This document shows, in pieces, positions 13,371-26,100 of a DNA stretch of 64,000 bases. Source of the DNA: Protonemura montana. Lineage: Eukaryota > Arthropoda > Insecta > Plecoptera > Nemouridae. The translations under genes were made by a program, and so were the position numbers. Numbering within the stretch: the stretch's first letter is position 1; every line of letters starts with the position of its first letter. The notes below the pieces were generated by a model that worked only from the letters and a program-made list of their open reading frames with translations, searched no databases and was not told where the DNA came from. The stretch covers positions 7,471,860 through 7,535,859 of the forward strand of contig OX387604.1 of assembly GCA_947568835.1 (NCBI GenBank), read 5' to 3'.

Positions 13371-16300
13371 GATTATATATTATGTGCACTGTAAAAATGA
13401 ATGTACTGAAAATTTGTTATTCCGGCTCCTAGCTAGCCGCAAAGGTTATCCTAATAGCGAAACACCAACACGCGCTGTGGACCACGTCAGAACTGAAAGA
13501 CAGGCCTTCTTGAGTACGATCGAATCGTCTCAGTTAGCGCGAATATTTTGAACTGTCACATTTATCGTTTTCTTTTTATTCGAATCGAGATCCTTTGGCT
13601 GAAGCGGCCGGTGCTTTTAACGCCGAGGTAAATTAACTGGACACATTTGAGACTATGCTTCGACCAGACTTCAATGTAGTCTGGATACTATCTTTGTTCG
13701 ATACTATATTTATTCGAATGGCTTTAAAAGATATTCTGTCGCAATGCTAAATGACAATCGCTACTTAGAGAAAGCAGTAGACAAAAAGCACTGTGATTTC
13801 TTGACACATTTATTTCTTTGACGCATCTTCCCAGATTCACTCATGATTCTATGGCAATTACATGGTTATAGCAACTTCTGGCTTATGTGGTTCTTACCGA
13901 CAGAAAATTAATATGTTGAATGTTCATCATACTTTATTCAGCTTAGAAAATAGTCTGTACATTCTGCTGAAGGTAAACCCTACCTACAGTATGAGAATTT
14001 TAAGACTAATAAATAAAGAAATAAAAATTGCTTGCTTCAAAGAGATTCAGAGATGAATTAAATGTAAGATCTTGATGGTTTGGTCTAAAATGAAAGATGA
14101 TGAAATAATGAGTTTGGTGGAAAGTTCCCTACGGCCTACACTCGCTTCAAACTGCAGTATCTATGTACATACTAGTACTCTAAGCTAGTACCTTGACTTG
14201 ATTTATAACTAGGAAATAGTTGTGAAAATTTTAATTAAAAATGAGTTAAATAAATAAATATACGCAGTCTACTTTTTATTAATTCACTATGGCACAAATG
14301 GGTCTAGATGGCTTTGAAATGGTGGTTTCAATAAAACATCGGTATACAGGTCGTTAAAAATACTTAGGAAACCTTTGATTCGTCCTTCTTTGATATTTCA
14401 TTTTTTTGACTAGGTAAGATTTTCTGTGTTTAATTGGTTTATATATCTTTTTTGAACAATTTCGACTTTTCTTGCGTTATGGTAATGCTTTGCTTGATTT
14501 TTCACAGAAAAGAGCTTTAGGCTTTAGCCTCTAAATTTTGGAAATCTTAGCAATATTTCCGATCTATTTATCTATTTTTATTATTGCAGTGCTCTCGAGC
14601 GAATACATTTTTACTGGTAGTGGTAGGTTTCTTTAGTGAAAGACGTCAGCAATAGATTACTTTTTCCTGACTAGTATTTTATGTTAAATTTGTTTAATCA
14701 CGCCCTGATTACAGACATACCCTTGACTACAGACATTTTGTGCAAGGCAGAATTTCTATATCTGCAGTCACAATTCACATTTCTTAACTTGCTCCCAAAC
14801 TTGGCAACTTTCAAATGGGAAAAGGAGTTGTTTAAAGATAAGGATTCATTTGAATGTGATTAATTATTAATTACAAAAACATAAATTCTAAGAAATATTT
14901 TATTTTTAAAAAATTAATTGATAAAATAATTGTTTTTATTATTTCACAACAATTAAGTCCCACTATTTTATATTGCCTTATTGGCAACCACCACCAGAAC
15001 AATATTTAAAATGTTCTTTTAGTAAATAATGAGCATTATAATTTTAAGAAACCTTGCACACAATTGGCCAGCTTACAGAAGTTGATAATAGTTAATAATT
15101 ATACCATTCGTTGTTGCATTAAGCACAAGTGTGCCACAGTTATTGTTATTCATTAATACTCATCTTATACTTATTTTATCACTAACCATGTGGATTATTT
15201 AAAATATTAGCATCTAAACAAAAACCAACACTCTCCTTCACAATATATGCTGATTTTTACTAATAGCAATAAATTATGCTAAATCCTAGTTCATAAATTT
15301 CTTGTCACACACATTCTCCCTGCTTACAAAATGTATATCCATACCCTGGCTATCAACAAACCCAGGAGGACCACATTATAAAAATAAAATCTGGTTATAC
15401 CGACACAAGAATCCCATATGTTCAACTATGTCTTACATCAAAAGGCACTCAAACTCAACACTAGGCAACTAACTTCGCATTTTTATTACAATTTCATTGG
15501 ATAGCTGCTGTGCCACTAATATAAACAAGGTAACACAATATCTTTGACATCTGATCCACATGTTTTCCATGGCATTAATAAATTGCTTCAATCTTTGAGG
15601 ACTACAATGCAAGAAATGCAATACACAAATAACATATACATAGTAAGAAGCTAAGATAGGTGGAGAGAGCAGACAGCGAAGAGGGTGGACTGCCAGTCTG
15701 CCGGTTACAAATTCAGATGTCAAATATGCTAAATGAAGTTGGTAGCCACATTTCATGTCTCCAATAAACACCATGCACCTATGAACGCATCCACATCTGC
15801 AGACTACGACTAACCTTAAACTGGGCATTCTCTATTTTGATTTAAAGAAATGTGTAAGAGACATCTCTGCCCAAAAAGGACTTTGAAGAAACTAATTTAT
15901 AACTATTTACAGCTAAAAGACATCGCTAATTGACAAAAGATTTACATTTAAGTTCTATAAATAACTTAATAATAATGGCTTTAAATATAATGTATTGTAA
16001 TAATAAGGTATGGTACCTGTACTAAGCAGAGAATTGAATTCACTGGGTTTTTAGTGCACCTTTTAAAGCAATCTTCACAGATATTAAGTTCATTAACTTT
16101 GTGTCTCTATGCAGCAACTGCCTCAGATCTACTCTTTTATCTTTATTAAATTGTGCCTCATTTAAAACCTTCTTAACAAACATAACTATATTTCAAACAC
16201 TAATATGATTTGGTATTCAGTACCTGATTCAATTGACTGATCAGGTAAATATGATTAAAACTAAAATATATTGCTTACAGAAAAGGAAAAAAGCCACCTC

Positions 16301-17141
16301 TTTACCTGGAAAAATGTTTGATGTTAAATCTGTCAGTCCAAGAATGTTGTAGCTTTTAGCCCTGCTTTTCTAAAGTATTTACAAAGTCACTAAGTGATAA
16401 ATAAATTAATACACTGGTGAGTTAAGAAGTTGCAAGCTGCAACAATAAAGCAAAATCATTAATAAAATCTAACCAAGTGAATGGCTAAATTGTGAATGAT
16501 AGTGAACTAACTGTAAACTAGGCTACACCTAAACCAATTACTAAAAGATATAAGGTTATTTAAAACTTTTCTTTCGATTTATCTGCTTAGAAGAGGGTAA
16601 AGCACCCAGCAATGGATATTGGATTTATCTTCGATAATTACTCGTGTAAAGTGGCCACCATCGAATGGCAAACTGATGGTAACTGGTATCAGAAAATCAC
16701 AGCGGAGAGGATAATATCTTTTCACACCATTGGCTGGCATCGCAGCAAGCAATTCAAGCACAATCCTTGCCCGTTAGCCATCGTGCCGTACTGATTTGTT
16801 TTATTTTTTGAGTGCCTGTCTGAGAGAAACTCTAACAAATCCAGTACCGTTTCCATAAAATCCTTGAATAAACTATAAAAAAATATCGTTAAACAATAAC
16901 AATTAATAAATTTTACTAAATCTCATCCAATATAACTGCGAATGTAAATATTAAAATATATATTTTATATATTCCATACTTTTCTGCTTCCTCTCATAAG
17001 TATTCAATTTTACAGATTATTGTATATCTTATCAAATAAGGCTGTGCCTTATAAGGACAGCCTTTCACTTCTCTATATAAACGTGTATTCATAAACATGT
17101 ATATACATGCGTTGCAATCGCTACTCATCTGTGTGTTTCTG
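13371..17141. other. AT-rich intergenic region
   Basis: This lies between the Sec11 start and the PDSS1 stop. The first 200 bases should hold the Sec11 promoter. Toward 17.1 kb lies the PDSS1 3' UTR; AATAAA on the minus strand at 16800-16805 is one candidate signal. A 119-codon minus frame at 15469-15828 has no recognisable domain and I do not call it a gene. A short stretch at 16579-16794 is open on both strands and may be a repeat (see findings). Confidence 0.45.
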
Positions 17142-20100
17142 TTATTTCATCCGGTTGATGACAAGATTGCTGACGACTTGCAGTCCCTTCTGGTAGGGTG
17201 AGTCGGCAAGCTCGCTGGCATGCCTCACGGCCTCCAGACAGTGCTTGCGAGCAAGGAACTGGGTCTGCTCCAGTCCTTGGGACTTGTGCACGAGTTCAAA
17301 TGCACGCTCCACGTCACCAGGCTCTTGGAACCTCCGCATAATCATGGGGTTTAGCTCCGGGTACTGCAAGCAACCACATTGTCATAAGAACACACCGATA
17401 CCACTGTCTCCGACTATTGTACGATTTAACTGGAGAGGAATAATGTCTCCAGTATTTCCCTCTAGATTTATTTTCCTACCATGGGACTAACTGTTAAAAA
17501 GCAAAATATAGAACTTGATTTTCAAGGTCCAAACCTGCTTGAAAAATTTGACTATTACTAAGCAATAATAAAATGAAATAAACAAATGTTGATGAACTAT
17601 TTTATGGCAAAATAAGTTAGGTGCATGCATTTCAAGTCACATCAAAATTTGAACAACAATTTTGCAAGATAAACTGTGAAAGATGGAGCATTTCTGGGGA
17701 TGGAATGAGCCAGCGAGCTCGTTGTCAAAAAAGTGCGTCGTTGTACAGCGCAAGTGCTTAAATTGGTCTATATCTCTCTGTACTTGTTGCCCAAAAATGG
17801 TTTAAGTAAGCTAGCTTGTGGATTTTGCTGAAAATAATATGACAACATTTGCATGTTTTTACTTTTTTTCCAAACATTAGACGAGTACTACTGGTAGGTT
17901 GCTTGCACATCGAAAATTAAGTAATATAATCTCAAATCCTAAACGTTTTACACGCATATCGGTCTCTGGATCGCCACCGAAACCATGAACCCTTGGCCAC
18001 ATGGTGGTAGAAGAAATCCTAGGAAAGAAACTAGTAAAAACTGTTCTTCTCTGGAAAGATCCTACTGAAGGTCAGTATGCACTGTCAGTGTGTACCTTCA
18101 GTTTTTGTTATTGAAATTTTAAAGGCTAAATTTAAAAAGACTGCTACCTAACATACTAAGTACCTCCAAGATGTACATGATGCAATGTTTCTCATCACAT
18201 ATTTATGTATCTGTAACTAGTACTGGTGATAGAAACAAGTCACACATTAAGGCAACTTCACTTAGATGAAGTTACATACCTCTGTGCAATTGAAAATGAA
18301 TACAATTATCTAAAAGTTCCCATTACAGAAGAATTTTCAGAGCGATTGATTTGTTATAGCATGATACCAGTAATCACGAGCTTAGAAATCTTACCCAGTG
18401 TAGAGACACTGCTGGCTCTTAAAAAATAAAGGTTTATAGAATTTCATTCTATTGTTATCATGCACTCAATCGTCATATCATTCCATTGAAATTAATCTAT
18501 ATTCTATACTGAATAAACGGCAGGATTTTTTAGCGTGAACACTGCTAAAATGTCAAACCAACAAACAGTACTTCATGGTTGTCGCAACACCAGTTCTGTT
18601 TCATTGATAACTTCATTTTACACGACTCCTTACGCAAACACAAACGAAAAATCGCATGAATGACAACGCTGAAAATACCTTTTCACATGCAAAGAGAACG
18701 GGTGCGGTGGCCAGGCCCAGCTTGAGGTCTGCTGCAGTAGGTTTTCCCATCGCAGCTGAAGACGACACAAAGTCGAGAAGGTCGTCTACTAGCTGGAAGG
18801 CCAAGCCCACGTTACGCCCGTACTGGAACGCCATCTCCGCCAGGTTCTCATCAGCGCCCGCAAGAATGGCAGTCTGCGGAAAAAAACCAGTCATGAATCA
18901 CCTTTGCTGAAATTTTGGTTCAATGGATATGTTCTTTTATTGAACCACGAAGTAATTTGTACGTCTTAAATCGAAAAAACCATTCTGGTACATAATCATT
19001 TCCTGTACCGTTCAGATATTTGCGCTAATAATAGCACTTAGTAATATCACTATCGGTCAGAGAATGTAATAACATGCTAAGAAAACATAATAGTAAGCTA
19101 TCAAGGAGAATTTAACGTCAAAGTATGGTATGCAAGCTTTTATTAATGGTTTTATATGCTTAGTCAGTGTCCCAGCGTTAATGTTCAACTCTCTGCGGAG
19201 CAAACGAGCCTCCTACAAATGGTAACATTGGTGACCACTAGATGGGGCTAGAGGCTGCACTTTTTAACAAACCTCTACAATTAAATAGTTACGACTGTAA
19301 ATATTGATACATGTATTTCAATTATTGAGGTTGGTATGAATAAATATTAATTCAGCGTAAAATCTCTGGCTAATCTCCATTTTGGTCGGTACAATATTTT
19401 TCTGGCCGCGAATTTTTGCAAAAATCATGACATTAGAACTGAGGCTCTGACGTATTGGAAACCAAAAAGTATTATCGAACATATTTGAAAACAAGATTTT
19501 TTTATGACGTAAAAAGTGTGTGCTGATTTTCCAACAAGTGCCAACAGGACTGTCTCGCTTAACGTACGGCTTTCACGGAGTTTGCAACAAGACTGGCAGT
19601 TTTCCGGTAAGTTTTGGTCAGATAATGAGCAAATCTTTCGTTCTCAGTCTCCTTTGAGCCAAGCTGCATGAATTCGCCTTGGACGAGGTCAGTCACAACC
19701 TAAACAAAAAATAAATGTTAATTTCAATTACATACACTACAGTGGTCTACGATTACAGAACGCTAGGTCATTCTGTTCTGGACCGAATACTTGCAAAATA
19801 ACCGTTACTTGCAAAATAATAAGTGCAATACAATGATATTTTTCTTTCTCTTTAGGGTATCTTAAAATTATGATTAGTGACTTTCAAATTATCTGCACGT
19901 GACTAGGGCTTGGCAACAGGTAGTGAAATAACATGATATCTATCTATGTTATTATGTGGTTATTAGGTGGAGGTGCCGGGTCTAAAGCAAAATCCACAGA
20001 CCAGCTGGGTGAGATATTACGGCGAAATAATTGCTAAAAGGGAGCTCTATCCTTTAACTTACCTGGCTCAAAGTAATCGTCACGTCATTATCGCGAAGCC

Positions 20101-23100
20101 GGGCGATCATCATCGAAGCAACGGCCAAAATAAAATCACCAGCCATGGCAACCTGGAAACAAAAGAGAGCTTTATAAACAAACTTGCGATAACAAAAGCA
20201 ACGAACACATAAAAATATTTATATAACAATTATTGACAGACGGGATGAAGTATTTGGGAGGACGCTAAAAAAATAATCGTGCCCTACGTGATTATTTGTG
20301 TTAGTGTCGAAGAATTTCTCCAGGCTGGTCATGTCATCATTGGTGTAAGGTGAACCGTGAGAATGCAGCGACTTGGTTCAGACAATCCTGAGTATAATTA
20401 TCTGAGTCGTAGACTACCCCTATTTTGCCCCGCGGTAGACCACGGAATGCGCCGAGAAGCATCAAGCTATGGGACCAGCCCCTTGCAGACCTTGAGGTAG
20501 GTATCTCTTTCTTACTACATCCTGGAAATCACCCAGACCACTAGCCTTGACTCGAAATTAGAAATCACTCCGGAGCGCGGCAATGACGGTGTCTTCTTCA
20601 ATTTGGGGCTCGGGTGCTGGAGAGGTTTGGTTGGTTTTTTAACACGACGGTTTTCTCCGAAATCCCAATAAATAACAAGTCGTATGATTTTAGACTGTTG
20701 GTACACACGATGTAATAGACTCGTCGTAGTAATGGAAGAACAATCTGGCCCAGATTGTTATTTTATGGAGAATTAGTGACGGAATCGATTGACATTCCTT
20801 TATCCTTACTATATTTTTTTTAGATGAATCACAACATATAATTTCTTTTAGGCGCATTAAAAAAGAAAGTTTACATTCGTAGCATCAATTTTGACGTGTA
20901 TGTATATCGTCGAACACAGACTTTAATTGGTATCCTTGTCGATCGGTACGAATTAATGATGAGATTAGTGTTAAGCCGCGACAGTATAATTTGAGTGCCT
21001 GTAGTCATGAATATCCTTTAGTGGTTAGCCGCAGTCGATTATTTATCATCGAAGCTATTGGTTCATAAATACGACGAATTATTTTGCCAACTATTGCAAT
21101 ACAAAAGTGAATTGATACACCCCACCGAAACTAGGTTAATACATCCAATAATAATGCGATTCGAATAATATATATATATAAATATATATGTGTATATTGG
21201 TATGTGAGCTTGTTGGAGCACACTTTAATGTATAAAATTTGCATCGTCGGCATAACAAACGGACTTGTAGCGAAAACTAGGGCTTTCTAATGATAGTGGT
21301 CATTGGGTTTCTTTTCAATAAGCCCAATAATTGAAAAGATAACGCTTTTTGAAAGTAGCCCACATTTCTTTTGTGTTAGGCTGACCACCTGTAGTGATAT
21401 CATTTTCTCGGAACATTTCCAGTAAAAAGCGAAAACAGCTTGATAGAGCACTAAGTACAAAAGGTAGCATTTGAATGAGCAACAATTATGTACAATTAGC
21501 AAGATATAATACTAGGTTAACATAAACACGATAAGCTGTCTGGTATTCTAATTGATTTCTTTGAAGTTATATCCTTCTGCATACAAGATATCTTCCATTT
21601 TTAACTATTCGCTTTCTGAGGTATTTTCACTACGTCCCCCTATTAGTGCATGCGTCTAATTTAGTGATTCGTTGCCTATAGATAAAACGACGATAATTTA
21701 TAATAATGCTTTTTAGTTCTCTTTTGTCTATAAGAACGAATCAAAGATCTGCGAATGGCAAAGGAAAGCAACTCAAAATATAATAGTTATGGAACATGGC
21801 GACAAGACTCCAAATTTTGCTCAAGTGGCATGGTGGCTGTGTATGTCCATTGACTAATCAAGAGAGCCATTAAATTGATTTCTAAGCAGAATGTAGTGAA
21901 AACATACCTCGAAAATAGCAAACCACTTGTCTTAAAAAGACTGACTTCGAAATTAATTTCAGTATTTCAATAAACCCAGACATCAGAAGCTTTGATATGC
22001 ATTTCTGATTTGGCGACCATCAATAATCAATGTATCCCCAAGAGATCCTTTATTTCCCAGATTGTAAGAAGATACACATAAGAGTTTTCTGCGTCCTCTG
22101 TCCTAGTACGCATCACTTGTGCTTTCACTCACGTGCCGCCTTGTACCTTCTTGCCACGCTGCAACCATGACTGCAACGGTGTCATGAAAGCCACATTTTC
22201 GAAGTTCATGACGATGTCAAGAAGACTGCACTTCCTTTCCTGACTTAACTCGGGAACCTCTTCAGAGGCAGAATCCTCACTTTCTTGTCTCAACTTTACT
22301 GCACGTTCCGGTTTATTTTAATTTTTTTGCGTAAACGCACTTTCGAAGCAGAGTGTTACAACGAGTACTCTTCAGAAGCGTTTATAGAGGGGTACAAAAC
22401 CATACACAACCTCTAGACCACAAAAATATAATGAAAATATACTTTGTTTTAAGAATTTTAACAATTAATTTTTAACTACGAAGAAAGGCCGCACCTTCCT
22501 GTTATACTGTTTCGTTAGAGACACATTAAAAATAAACAGAAATATTGATTAGCCGCAAAGGTTATGGGTAGGTACGCACAACCTACGCACGTGCCTACGC
22601 ATAAAATGCAAGTGCAGTAAGCCAGTATGACCATTAGTATGCCATCGAGAGCTTATGTAACACAGCGAAAACAGGGAAATGTGCTAATCTATTGGTGTAT
22701 TGGTAGGTAGACATCTATAGGAGGCACTCTCTGACGGTGACTACTTTGTTAGACTCTCTACACTCATAAAATGCACCATAGATTGTCGAGCAGGCACTGG
22801 GCAGTAAGGCAGTGCATGCATTGGAGCTTAAGTTAGATTCTAGCTACAGATGTGAGGTGACTACCGATTGGCTTTATTACGCCACACGAAAAGGCAATAT
22901 GAGAACCGTCTTTACTCGGTATAGTTAAATGAAGTGCTTGCGAGACAAACACTTTTCTTTGAGTAATGCTTGGCTCAATTCGTGACGGTTCTTGCATCAA
23001 TTATTATAGGTAACGGTCATTTAAAAATGCAGTATTCATGGATATTAGAACAGATATCGGATTTTACATTTCGAAATCGAGTGAACTGCACGCGTACGTT

Positions 23101-26100
23101 GAGGATCACAGAGTTTTTCTCTAATTAGGAATTATACACGAGTCAGTCTAGCAAATAAAACATTAGCACTTCACACTTTCATACAATGACTGTTAATGTC
23201 CGGAATTGATTTGTCACTTCTATTTTCAATAGCTTTAAAATTGTTGAAACTGATCCTCGTTTGTGGTAGTACTTGTTAAAAAGAAGGTTGGTTTCAGCGC
23301 AGATTATCATTTATCTATAATAGCAGACAGGTTATCTTGATCAAAGGTAGGCGTAGCGCCATCAACTTTTTAAAATGTCAAGCTAAATTGTCCTGTAATT
23401 TGTGATGACAGAATAATTGAAAGAAAAAAAAGTTATATAGTTATATAAATCTCATTTTAAATTCTCTTTAAGATAAATGCCTCTCTAAATGGTCAAAAAC
23501 CTATCGTCGCGTGCATTGTAAAATCATGAAGTAACACGAATTTCAAATGACAAGAAACAATTGTACGAACAAAAGAAAAGTTACAAGTGTCTACAAGACA
23601 TTGCACTTGAAACGCTAATAGCAGTTTATCATGCTGGTACGCTTATTAGTTAAAGAGACATGTGAAAGATTGAAATCTGGTTTTTAATGAGTGACTAATG
23701 ATAGTTATGCTGGCTCGAGCATTATACTCTCCTCAATGATCAATGGACAAGAACACGTGGTCAGAAGCACGTGGTGTACTCGACAAGGTAGCCGGAAGTG
23801 CTGCCTAACATCGTATTCTATTAGTTCGCAATCGCGACACTATCGATGACCGTGTTATCCAAATTCGGAATGCATTCATATGTGTACGACTTAATAGCTA
23901 CCCTCCTGCGCATTTGTGATGCGCCAACCAAAGGTAAAACCTTAAATAAAAACAATTGTAATTAACTAAACGCTAAGGTATGCCTCATGTGTAATAAACC
24001 AAGAAATCCAAGGATGAGTTATGCCTCTTATAAGGCTGGAAGTTGTTGCAATTGCAACAATTGATCAATATAAAGTGATAATTGATATGATGTTTGGTGT
24101 ACAATTATCTGTCGTGATTTCATCGCCCTGATCTGATTAAGAACTCGTCTTATTGAACCCGTGGCTTACTCAATTGGGAAATGCATAAGACTTTGAATGC
24201 AGAATAATTACATACGCTAACAAAAACACAAAAAAAATAACTCTCTTAAAGCTATGACAAAATCTACAACTCAAAACAATGTAGTGTCAAAGTTTGAAGA
24301 TAACCAACAATGGAAGTGTGTAATCGCAATAAAAAGTGAGAACAGAAATCGATTAAAGATCTTCTTGGTGTTAAACAGGTGACATGCGCGTTGCATGGCC
24401 TGATGGTCTGATATGATAGGTAAGTCTTGGAAGAGAGATAGCTTGCTTTCACTTGGCGCAAACTTATATCGTCGCGAACTATTTCATGACATGGCTGCGA
24501 CAGGTGTATGCAGTGGATACCATTCTTAGGTATGACTGGTATTCGCCCTAGTAATTATAAGGCATAGCCCATCCAGTTTTATAATGCCGCAGGCTTTAGG
24601 CCATCAACTAACAGCTAACGCAGCGTCTCGAGTAAATAGGAAGAGCGGCTGCGCATGGAGTCGCGCGCAGCAAACTTGAAACGGCGCAGCGCGGCGCTCT
24701 GAGACGCAATCAGAGAAAGTAAGTTCGATGCGGGAGCAGACTATGCATATAGTGGTGGAACCCGTGGTTAGTGGTGAACCTAGCCCTGAGCAGTGAAGAA
24801 CCTGCGTAGAGTTGTCCCACAAAGTTTCTCATGCTTGCCTAGAACACTAATGTTAACAATCGAATGAAAATGAACGTTCTTTTATCATTAAATTTTGGCA
24901 AATTGTATGAGTTTCGTCACGATGGGGAGGAACTAGCCATGTAGAGATAGAGCCATGGTCGCTGGAAGAGCCATGGTGTCTTTGAACCTGTCTGTGAATT
25001 TGAAAGCAGTCTGCGGTCTTGGAACGAGTCTGTGGTCTTGGAACTAGTCTGCAGTCTTGGAATCAATCTGTTTCTTGGAATCAGCCTCGGAATCAATCTC
25101 TAGTCTTTGAACTAATATTTGACCTTGGAAACAGTATGTGCTTTTGAAACTGATCTGTGTATAGGAACCAATCTGTGGTTTTGGAACCAACACGTGGCCT
25201 TGGAACCAGTATGTGCTCTTGGAACCAATTTCGGGTCTCGGAACCAGTATGTGACCTTGGAACCAACGATTGTGTACCTACTAGTTCGAAGCTGGAAGCC
25301 ACAACACACGCCTCTGTAGCTACAATGAGTATTTATTATCACCAGGAATGACAATAATCACAGGTCTTCGCGGTGACTTTGTGGTCGTGATTGGAATTGA
25401 ACAATCTTGCTCAATTTTCCTTATGCCATGGATACGTTCCAGTGTTAACAAGGCGGTTGCTGTTTAGTCTATGTATTTCCTTGAGCCACGAGAACAATGG
25501 ATTTAGTTGGAATCCTATGGGCTTACAACGATTTGAAAATATATTACCATTTGCTAAAAGCTGGTCATCGTTTATCGGTGTGTTTGTCTGTGTGTGCGTG
25601 AGTCTGTGTGAGTGTTGTAAAAGACTTCACAATAATTGGTCTGATCTTAATCCAGGCCAATGACAAAATTGTTTCCATAAGATGTGTAATTTTCACCTAA
25701 GCTTTAACACTGTGGACCAATCGACGATCTATCACTTTATTTAGTATAATGCAACATTAAAATTAATAGTTTAGGAAAAATTGCACAATCTAGAAGAGTT
25801 CATAGATTGTTAGGATAAAAACCAAGTTTCTTTAGCCCAAAAAACACTTGTTGCATCAATCTTCGCATACCTTGCATATACCTACATCACGGTATATTAA
25901 AGTGTCGATCTGTGGCCACGATAATACAAATCAAAGTGAACACAGTATTTGGGGGCACTTTCGATTGCAATGATTGGCAAGTCTGCATGCCTGCAGGCTC
26001 TACAGATTCAGCCAAACTGGCACGCAACAATGAGGATCGCCCCGTACTTGTGACACGAAATCGGGTTTCCGTTGCGCCTTGGCGCGCAAGCCTGGGACCG

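Noticed and set aside
15469-15828. 119-codon minus frame
   Set aside because: Rich in Cys, Leu and Val without pattern, no splice partners, no family resemblance, AT-rich intergenic setting.
25093-25354. Open frames on both strands with a repeated Val-Pro-Arg type pattern
   Set aside because: They come from the 19-bp minisatellite, whose period leaves all frames open.
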